A stretch of DNA of 6,785 nt from Boseongicola sp. (GTDB taxonomy: Bacteria; Pseudomonadota; Alphaproteobacteria; Rhodobacterales; Rhodobacteraceae), in NCBI GenBank assembly GCA_013042895.1, contig JABDPD010000375.1, positions 1 to 6,785 on the forward strand. Reading direction: 5' to 3'. The notes below the pieces were generated by a model. The model was given only the letters and a program-made list of their open reading frames with translations, had not been told where the DNA came from and ran no database searches. The position numbers and the translations under genes were made by a program. Positions 1 to 5,252 of this stretch are shown one piece after another (position 1 is the stretch's first letter; every line of letters begins with the position of its first letter).

Positions 1-35
1 TGATGCGCATCGTCGGCAAGAACCTGGACGCTTGA
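1..35 (+). CDS. smoF: C-terminal end of upstream polyol ABC transporter permease (partial)
   Basis: Only the last ten residues are visible (MRIVGKNLDA, stop TGA at 33-35); the rest lies before the window. The short basic tail is what one expects after the last membrane helix of a binding-protein-dependent sugar permease. The gene directly upstream of smoG in known smo operons is the partner permease smoF. The assignment therefore rests on operon order and the tail, not on a recognisable domain. The stop codon overlaps the ribosome-binding site of the next gene, and the gap to it is 12 bases. Confidence 0.6.
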   Translation, partial: MRIVGKNLDA

Positions 36-39
36 GGAG
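34..39 (+). promoter_or_regulatory. Ribosome-binding site of smoG overlapping the smoF stop
   Basis: GAGGAG lies 8 bases before the ATG at 48 and shares bases with the TGA of the upstream permease. This fixes the smoG start and suggests that translation of the two permease subunits is coupled, as suits a heterodimeric membrane channel made in equal amounts. Confidence 0.75.
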
Positions 40-47
40 ATACTGAT

Positions 48-878
48 ATGGCTCGTGCAGTCTCAAATAACCGTAAAGCCCTCAACACGGCGATTGCTTG
101 GACGATCGGGATACTGATCTTTTTCCCGATCCTTTGGACAATCCTGACAAGCTTCAAAACTGAAGCTCAGGCCATCGCCGATCCTCCGATCTTCTTGTTC
201 TTTGATTGGACGTTGGAAAACTACTCAGTTGTTCAGGAGCGTTCGAACTACATGCGCTTTTTGTGGAACTCAGTGTTTATCGCGGGTGGTTCAACCGTTC
301 TGGGTGTCATGATCGCAATACCCGCAGCTTGGTCAATGGCGTTTGTGCCATCTAGGCGCACGAAAGACATCCTTCTTTGGATGCTCTCCACAAAGATGCT
401 TCCTGCGGTTGGCGTGCTTTACCCAATCTACTTGATCTTCATCGAGCTGGGGATACTGGACTCGCGCGTTGGTCTGACCATCGTAATCATGTTGATCAAC
501 CTGCCGATCATCGTTTGGATGCTCTACACCTACTTTAAGGAAATTCCAGGCGAGATTCTGGAAGCGGCGCGTATGGATGGGGCATCATTGAAGGAAGAAA
601 TTCTTTATGTCCTGACCCCTATGGCCATTCCCGGAATTGCATCAACCCTGCTGTTGAACTTCATTCTGGCCTGGAACGAAGCATTCTGGACACTCAATCT
701 TACGGCAGTGAATGCCGCTCCATTGACGGCCTTTATCGCGAGTTACTCAAGCCCAGAAGGTCTGTTCTTCGCCAAGCTAAGCGCTGCATCGACCATGGCC
801 ATCGCGCCAGTTCTGATCCTTGGCTGGTTTAGCCAGAAACAACTTGTCCGCGGCCTGACATTCGGCGCTGTGAAATAA
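48..878 (+). CDS. smoG: Sorbitol/mannitol ABC transporter permease SmoG
   Basis: This is an inner-membrane permease subunit of a binding-protein-dependent sugar alcohol importer (MalG-type, CUT1 family). It is 276 residues long, normal for the family. About six hydrophobic segments can be seen, near residues 13-34, 72-98, 109-131, 140-162, 196-216 and 247-262. The cytoplasmic coupling loop carries the permease EAA signature (EAARMDGAS, 172-180, continuing to the IPG at 194-196), which docks onto the ATPase. The sequence closely resembles SmoG of Rhodobacter sphaeroides as I remember it, including the ends (MARAV... and ...LTFGAVK). The start is supported by GAGGAG at 34-39. It lies 12 bases after the partner permease and 11 bases before the ATPase gene, inside one operon. 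The solutes carried (sorbitol, mannitol, possibly other hexitols or pentitols) are inferred from the family and from the dehydrogenases downstream. Confidence 0.93.
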   Translation: MARAVSNNRKALNTAIAWTIGILIFFPILWTILTSFKTEAQAIADPPIFLFFDWTLENYSVVQERSNYMRFLWNSVFIAGGSTVLGVMIAIPAAWSMAFVPSRRTKDILLWMLSTKMLPAVGVLYPIYLIFIELGILDSRVGLTIVIMLINLPIIVWMLYTYFKEIPGEILEAARMDGASLKEEILYVLTPMAIPGIASTLLLNFILAWNEAFWTLNLTAVNAAPLTAFIASYSSPEGLFFAKLSAASTMAIAPVLILGWFSQKQLVRGLTFGAVK

Positions 879-889
879 GGAATGATATT

Positions 890-1894
890 ATGGGACAAAT
901 AACCCTTGAAAAAGTGACGAAGAGCTTCGGCGACGTAGAAGTTATTCCACCACTAGACCTGACGATCCATGATGGTGAGTTCACAGTTTTTGTAGGCCCT
1001 TCGGGTTGTGGTAAGTCAACGCTACTCCGCCTGATAGCAGGACTTGAGGATATCACTTCAGGGACGATCTCGATTGACGGGAAAGATGCAACAAACATTC
1101 CCCCCGCCAAGCGAGGACTGGCGATGGTGTTCCAGTCGTATGCGCTTTACCCGCATATGTCGGTCCGCAAGAACATCGCTTTTCCGATGCGGATGGCAAA
1201 AGTTGATCAGGCCGAGCAGGACCGTCGGATTGAAGCCGCTGCAAAGGCGCTCAATCTGACGGATTACCTCGACCGCAAGCCTGGTCAGTTGTCCGGTGGT
1301 CAGCGCCAGAGGGTTGCGATTGGTCGCGCCATTGTGCGTGAGCCCGCAGCATTCCTGTTCGACGAGCCTTTGTCGAATCTTGATGCGGCATTGCGGGTCG
1401 GTATGCGTCTGGAGATCAGCGAGATGCACAAGCGTCTTGAAACAACAATGATCTATGTGACCCACGATCAGGTCGAAGCTATGACAATGGCCGACAAGAT
1501 CGTTGTCTTGCGCGCCGGTTACATCGAGCAAGTCGGATCACCGCTCGAGCTTTATAAGGCACCGCGCAATGTCTTTGTCGCTGGATTCATTGGATCGCCG
1601 AAGATGAACATTTTCGAGGGACCGGAAGCTGCAAAGCACAATGCCGTATCCATGGGAATTCGTCCTGAGCACATCGATGTCTCTGGGGAAAGCGGGCTTT
1701 GGAAAGGTCGTGTCGGCGTTGCCGAGCACTTGGGCTCGGATACCTTCTTCCATGTTCACGACACGGGTTTGGCAGATATGATCACAGTGCGTGCTCCGGG
1801 TGATGTCTCGTTCAATCACGGGGACTCAGTCTGGCTGACTCCCAAGGAGGATCAGATTCACCGCTTTGACGCGAATGGATTGCGTATCGAATGA
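890..1894 (+). CDS. smoK: Polyol ABC transporter ATP-binding protein SmoK
   Basis: This is the ATPase subunit that powers the polyol importer from the cytoplasmic face of the membrane, where it works as a dimer. All ABC motifs are intact: Walker [10 protein letters not shown] (36-44), Q-loop Q82, signature LSGGQ (134-138), Walker B FLFDEP (155-160, with D158 and catalytic E159), D-loop SNLDA (162-166) and switch His192. A MalK-type C-terminal regulatory (TOBE-like) region follows, with FIGSPKMN (233-240) and the GIRPEH stretch (256-261). At 334 residues it is shorter than MalK/UgpC (about 360-370) but matches the compact SmoK type. The start has AAGGAA (877-882) 7 bases upstream. The stop overlaps the next start as ATGA (1891-1894), so translation of the transporter and the first dehydrogenase is probably coupled. 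Confidence 0.94.
   Translation: MGQITLEKVTKSFGDVEVIPPLDLTIHDGEFTVFVGPSGCGKSTLLRLIAGLEDITSGTISIDGKDATNIPPAKRGLAMVFQSYALYPHMSVRKNIAFPMRMAKVDQAEQDRRIEAAAKALNLTDYLDRKPGQLSGGQRQRVAIGRAIVREPAAFLFDEPLSNLDAALRVGMRLEISEMHKRLETTMIYVTHDQVEAMTMADKIVVLRAGYIEQVGSPLELYKAPRNVFVAGFIGSPKMNIFEGPEAAKHNAVSMGIRPEHIDVSGESGLWKGRVGVAEHLGSDTFFHVHDTGLADMITVRAPGDVSFNHGDSVWLTPKEDQIHRFDANGLRIE
1844..1850 (+). promoter_or_regulatory. Shine-Dalgarno-like AAGGAGG inside the end of smoK
   Basis: A full consensus AAGGAGG lies inside smoK, 40 bases before the smoS start. This is too far for ordinary initiation, and no ATG, GTG or TTG in the smoS frame lies closer to it, because an in-frame TGA sits at 1867-1869. The smoS start itself has only a weak GGAT upstream. 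It may be chance from the Pro-Lys-Glu-Asp codons, or may slow or hold ribosomes near the junction; function is not shown. Confidence 0.25.
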
Positions 1895-2664
1895 CGCGAC
1901 TAGTCGGAAAGACTGCGCTTATTACCGGTGCCGCTCGCGGCATCGGTTTGGCGTTTGCTGAACGATATGTCCGTGAAGGCGCGCGGGTTGCCATTGGGGA
2001 TATCAAAATCGAGCGGGCTCGAGCGGCGGCTGCCGAAATCGGTGAAGCGGCAATTGCCGTGGAGATGGATGTCACTCAGCAACAGAGCATTGATGACGCC
2101 GTCGCCGAGGTGATTGGTGCGTTTGGTCAGATTGATATTCTGATAAACAATGCCGCCTTGTTTACGGCTGCTCCCATCGCCGAGATATCCCGGGCGGATT
2201 ACACACAGGTATTCGACATTAACGTCGGCGGTACGCTCTTTACTCTACAAGCTGTTGCCAAGCACATGATCGAGCGCGGCGGGGGTGGTAAGATCATCAA
2301 TATGGCTAGTCAGGCAGGACGGCGCGGAGAGTCGCTGGTTGGTGTTTACTGTGCGACCAAGGCGGCTGTCATAAGCCTTACCCAGTCCGCAGGACTGAAT
2401 CTCATCGAGCACGGAATCAACGTGAACGCCATTTCACCTGGTGTTGTCGACGGTGAGCATTGGGATGGTGTGGACGCCTTTTTCGCCAGATACGAAAACA
2501 AGGCCCCGGGTCAAAAGAAAGCGGAGGTTGCCGCAGGAGTGCCTTACGGACGCATGGGAACGGCAGAAGATCTCACGGGAATGGCAGTCTTTTTGGCGAG
2601 CGAAGATGCGGATTATGTCGTTGCCCAGACCTATAATGTGGACGGTGGCCAATGGATGAGTTGA
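1891..2664 (+). CDS. smoS: Sorbitol dehydrogenase SmoS (short-chain dehydrogenase, polyol oxidising)
   Basis: This is a cytoplasmic NAD-dependent enzyme expected to oxidise D-sorbitol to D-fructose; homologues also act on other polyols such as galactitol or L-iditol. It is a classical short-chain dehydrogenase of 257 residues. Visible motifs are the cofactor motif TGAARGIG (12-19), Asp37 at the end of the second strand (favours NAD over NADP), NNAA (86-89), and the catalytic residues Asn111, Ser140, Tyr153 and Lys157. The PG at 183-184 and the substrate-loop stretch VVDGEHWDG (185-193) are characteristic of the SmoS type, and the C-terminus (NVDGGQWMS) also matches. The start overlaps the smoK stop (ATGA). 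The upstream in-frame stop at 1867-1869, with no start codon other than a rare ATT after it, excludes a longer form. It lies between the importer genes and mtlK. Confidence 0.93.
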   Translation: MTRLVGKTALITGAARGIGLAFAERYVREGARVAIGDIKIERARAAAAEIGEAAIAVEMDVTQQQSIDDAVAEVIGAFGQIDILINNAALFTAAPIAEISRADYTQVFDINVGGTLFTLQAVAKHMIERGGGGKIINMASQAGRRGESLVGVYCATKAAVISLTQSAGLNLIEHGINVNAISPGVVDGEHWDGVDAFFARYENKAPGQKKAEVAAGVPYGRMGTAEDLTGMAVFLASEDADYVVAQTYNVDGGQWMS

Positions 2665-4130
2665 TCACGCTGTCAAATGCGAATCTCGGGCGATTGCCAA
2701 GAGACGTTCGTGTTCCAAAATACGACCGGAACGTTTTGACACCGGGTATCGTCCATATTGGGTTGGGGAACTTTCACCGCGGGCATCAAGCTTGGTATCT
2801 GCATCGCTTGTTTGATGAAGGCTTGTCCCAGGACTGGGCGATTGTTGGCGCTGGAGTTCGGGTCAATGACGAGGTTCAGCGCAAGAAACTGGCAGCACAA
2901 GATTTTTTGACAACTTTGATTGAGCTTGATCCTGCTGGAACGTCCGCTGAAGTCATAGGCTCAATGATTGACTATGTTCCGGTAGAAGACGGGAATGGTC
3001 CACTTATTGAAAAAATGGCTGATCCATCAATTCGGATTGTCGCCCTGACAGTGACTGAGGGCGGATACTACATTGATCCCGTTGGCGGTGGTTTCGATGA
3101 CGAACATCCCGATATTCGGCACGATGTTGCAAACCCTGAAGCCCCTAGGACGGCCTTTGGGGCGATGGTTTCCGCGCTAAAGATTCGCCGCGACGCCGGG
3201 ACGGGTCCGTTTAGCGGGCAGAGTTGCGACAACCTTCAGGGCAATGGTGACATATTGCGCCAAACCGTTGTTTCGCTTGCTCGTCTAACCGACCCTGACC
3301 TGGCGGATTGGATCGACAAGAATTGTAGCTTCCCCAACTCAATGGTCGATTGCATCGTGCCGGCAACAGGCCCGAACGAATTGAAGTTGGTAGAGTCACT
3401 CGGTATCCGGGATCAGGCGCCAGTAACGCATGAGAACTATAGGCAATGGGTTATCGAAGATGATTTTTGCGCTGGTCGCCCGGATTGGGAACGGGTCGGC
3501 GCGATCATAACGGATGACGTGCATGTTTATGAGGCGATGAAGATCCGCATCTTAAACGCTGGGCATCAGGTTATCGCGAATGCTGGTGAGATTCTCTCGG
3601 TAAAGACGATCTCAGATTGCATGGCGCACCCTCAGATCGGGGCGATGTTTAAAAAGGTGCAAATGGAAGAGATCGCGCCGCACGTTGATCCCGTCCCGGG
3701 CATGACGCCATCCGAATATGTTGAGTTGATCGAGCGTCGGTTCTCGAACCCTTCAATCGTCGACACAACCCGTCGTGTGGCTTTCGATGGATCGTCTCGG
3801 CACACCGGGTTCGTTTTGCCGGTTTTGCGTGATGGGATCCGGAGGGGGAGCTCTGTGGAAGGGCTTGCGTTGGTGGAAGCCCTTTGGGCGCGGATGTGCG
3901 AAGGGACCCGAGAAGACGGCTCCATCATCGAACCCAACGACCCGTTTTGGCCAGCACTCACCGAAGCCGCAGGCGCCGCGAAAGATCGACCACATGCATG
4001 GTTGGAGCAGCGCCAGATCTACGGCGACCTTATCAACGTTCTGGCTTTCACAGAGGCGTTTGATCGCTGGCTGTCTATGATTTGGGCCGATGGCACCTGT
4101 GCTACGATTGATGAATTTCTCGAAGGTTGA
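2652..4130 (+). CDS. mtlK: Mannitol 2-dehydrogenase MtlK
   Basis: This is a cytoplasmic NAD-dependent oxidation of D-mannitol to D-fructose; relatives also accept D-arabitol and sorbitol. It belongs to the polyol-specific long-chain dehydrogenases, and its 492 residues match the usual size (the Pseudomonas fluorescens enzyme is about 493). The N-terminal Rossmann domain carries GLGNFHRGHQ (37-46), and the mannitol dehydrogenase C-terminal domain follows from about 220. The catalytic set known from the Pseudomonas enzyme is present: Asn194 in SCDN (191-194), Asp233, the general base Lys297 (KIR), and Asn302 and His305 in LNAGH (301-305). The start lies 13 bases inside smoS in another frame, with only a weak GGTGG (2644-2648) before it, so expression probably depends on coupling to smoS. 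It is the last plus-strand gene. Its stop is 9 bases from the stop of the convergent dmdA, and no kinase gene follows. Confidence 0.93.
   Translation: MDELITLSNANLGRLPRDVRVPKYDRNVLTPGIVHIGLGNFHRGHQAWYLHRLFDEGLSQDWAIVGAGVRVNDEVQRKKLAAQDFLTTLIELDPAGTSAEVIGSMIDYVPVEDGNGPLIEKMADPSIRIVALTVTEGGYYIDPVGGGFDDEHPDIRHDVANPEAPRTAFGAMVSALKIRRDAGTGPFSGQSCDNLQGNGDILRQTVVSLARLTDPDLADWIDKNCSFPNSMVDCIVPATGPNELKLVESLGIRDQAPVTHENYRQWVIEDDFCAGRPDWERVGAIITDDVHVYEAMKIRILNAGHQVIANAGEILSVKTISDCMAHPQIGAMFKKVQMEEIAPHVDPVPGMTPSEYVELIERRFSNPSIVDTTRRVAFDGSSRHTGFVLPVLRDGIRRGSSVEGLALVEALWARMCEGTREDGSIIEPNDPFWPALTEAAGAAKDRPHAWLEQRQIYGDLINVLAFTEAFDRWLSMIWADGTCATIDEFLEG
3859..3884. repeat. 8-base inverted repeat with 10-base loop in mtlK
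   Basis: AAGGGCTT (3859-3866) and AAGCCCTT (3877-3884) are perfect reverse complements around a 10-base spacer, so the mRNA could form an 8-bp stem here. It sits in codons for Glu-Gly-Leu-Ala-Leu-Val-Glu-Ala-Leu, about 250 bases before the mtlK stop. There is no T-run, so it is not a terminator; it may be incidental. Confidence 0.3.
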
Positions 4131-4139
4131 GAGCACCCC

Positions 4140-5246
4140 TTAAGGGTTGTACCAAAACTCGTCCTTGACCATGCCTTCGACCGTGCCTTCGGGTGTCTCG
4201 ATTGAGAGCGCTGTGCCGGGGTCCCAATGCGTCATTCTCACCATTCCAATTGAAACGGTACAGTCGAAGTCAGGTGACCAGGCGGTTGACGTGACTTGAC
4301 CGATTTTTTGATCCTTTGCCATGATGGGCCAAGCCCGATCGCAAACGGGTATACGGCCTTTGATCTCAATGGGGCGGATCTGACGGATAGGGCCGTCTTT
4401 GGCAACACGCAGCAAAGCGTCGCGGCCCATGCAGCCGATGGCCGTTTGAGTGTTACAAAACTTGCCGAGTCCGCATTCATGGGGTGTGTTCTCGCGGGTC
4501 ATATCGTTACCGTAGCTCAGAAGACCACCTTCGATTCGCTCGGCTGCGCTTGGGCATCCTGCGCGAACGTTAAGGTCTTTGCCTGCTTCGAACAGTGCGT
4601 TCCAAATGGGCATGCCCCATTCGGTTCCCTCGACATAGATTTCGAAGCCGCCTTGCTTGGAATAGCCGGAACGCGCGATGACAACGTCCTGGCCTTCAAA
4701 GCTGAAGATACCAAAACGGAAGAATCTCAGGCTGCGGATGTCGTCGCCGAACACACGAGCCGCGAGCTCATCAGCTTTTGGCCCCTGAATGGCGAGGGGG
4801 CTGATGTCCGGTTCGTCGACAAGAACTTCGAAGCGATAGGCGTTCGCGATACCCTTCACCCAGAGTAAAAGGTCGGAGTCCGCAATTGAAATCCAATAGC
4901 GGTCTTCAGACAGCTTCACCGCCACAGGGTCATTGAGCATCCCGCCGGTCTCATCGACGATCGGAACATAAAGGCACTGGCCAGGAAGCATTCCGCGCAG
5001 GTCACGGGGAGTCAGCGTCTGCATAAGGCGTGTCGCATCCGGGCCTCGCAGTTCAACCTGCCGTTCGCAGGCCACATCCCAGACCTGAACGTGTTTTTTG
5101 AGGTGATGGTAATCGGCCTCTAGGCTCTCGAAGAACACGGGAAGAAGCATGTGATTGTAGACGGTGTATCCGCCAACGCCCGCTGCTTCGACTCCGTCGG
5201 AGAAAGGTGTGCGACGAAGTCGCCGTGAGGGAGCAATGAGAGCCAT
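4140..5246 (-). CDS. dmdA: Dimethylsulfoniopropionate demethylase DmdA
   Basis: This is a cytoplasmic, tetrahydrofolate-dependent demethylase of the GcvT (aminomethyltransferase) fold. It moves one methyl group from DMSP to THF, giving 3-methylmercaptopropionate and 5-methyl-THF. At 368 residues it matches known DmdA proteins (about 364-369). Stretches I recall from Ruegeria and Pelagibacter DmdA are present: RRTPF (11-15), YNHMLLP (30-36), HVQVWDVA (52-59), NDP (105-107), ISIADSD (119-125), IQGPK (153-157), SKQGGFEIYVE (196-206), GLLSYGNDMTRENTP (241-255) and CGLGKFCN (258-265). This pattern separates it from glycine-cleavage T-proteins and sarcosine dehydrogenases. Residue 195 is Tyr (SGYSKQGG), where the DmdA sequences I recall have Trp. 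The start has AAGGA (5256-5260) 9 bases upstream and gives the usual family N-terminus. It lies 6 bases downstream of an acyl-CoA synthetase in the same operon. No promoter is visible before it, so it is probably transcribed from upstream of that gene. Confidence 0.87.
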   Translation of the reverse strand: MALIAPSRRLRRTPFSDGVEAAGVGGYTVYNHMLLPVFFESLEADYHHLKKHVQVWDVACERQVELRGPDATRLMQTLTPRDLRGMLPGQCLYVPIVDETGGMLNDPVAVKLSEDRYWISIADSDLLLWVKGIANAYRFEVLVDEPDISPLAIQGPKADELAARVFGDDIRSLRFFRFGIFSFEGQDVVIARSGYSKQGGFEIYVEGTEWGMPIWNALFEAGKDLNVRAGCPSAAERIEGGLLSYGNDMTRENTPHECGLGKFCNTQTAIGCMGRDALLRVAKDGPIRQIRPIEIKGRIPVCDRAWPIMAKDQKIGQVTSTAWSPDFDCTVSIGMVRMTHWDPGTALSIETPEGTVEGMVKDEFWYNP

Positions 5247-5252
5247 TCAGAG

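Noticed and set aside
1388..1417. Gly170 in LRVGMRLEI of SmoK, where MalK has Gln
   Set aside because: I recall this variant in other SmoK-type sugar ATPases, and all catalytic motifs are intact, so it is probably ordinary variation.
1058..1531. 157-codon minus-strand open frame opposite smoK
   Set aside because: It is antisense to the intact ABC motifs of smoK and its composition (many Cys and His) is typical of a reverse-strand shadow.
1897..1906. Palindrome CGACTAGTCG just after the smoS start
   Set aside because: Ten bases with no half-site spacing or second copy seen, fully explained as coding sequence; too short to call an operator.
4137..4146. CCCTTAAGGG as a bidirectional terminator between mtlK and dmdA
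   Set aside because: It gives only a 3-bp stem with a four-base loop and no T-run on either strand.
4296..4868. 190-codon open frame on the plus strand, opposite dmdA
   Set aside because: It lies wholly antisense to a well-supported DmdA gene, has no recognisable domain and no good ribosome-binding site; it reads as a shadow of dmdA codon use.
4140..5246. Glycine-cleavage T-protein or sarcosine dehydrogenase-like identity for the GcvT-fold gene
   Set aside because: No gcvH or gcvP neighbour is present, and the HVQVWDVA, SKQGG and SYGNDMTRENTP stretches fit DmdA much better.
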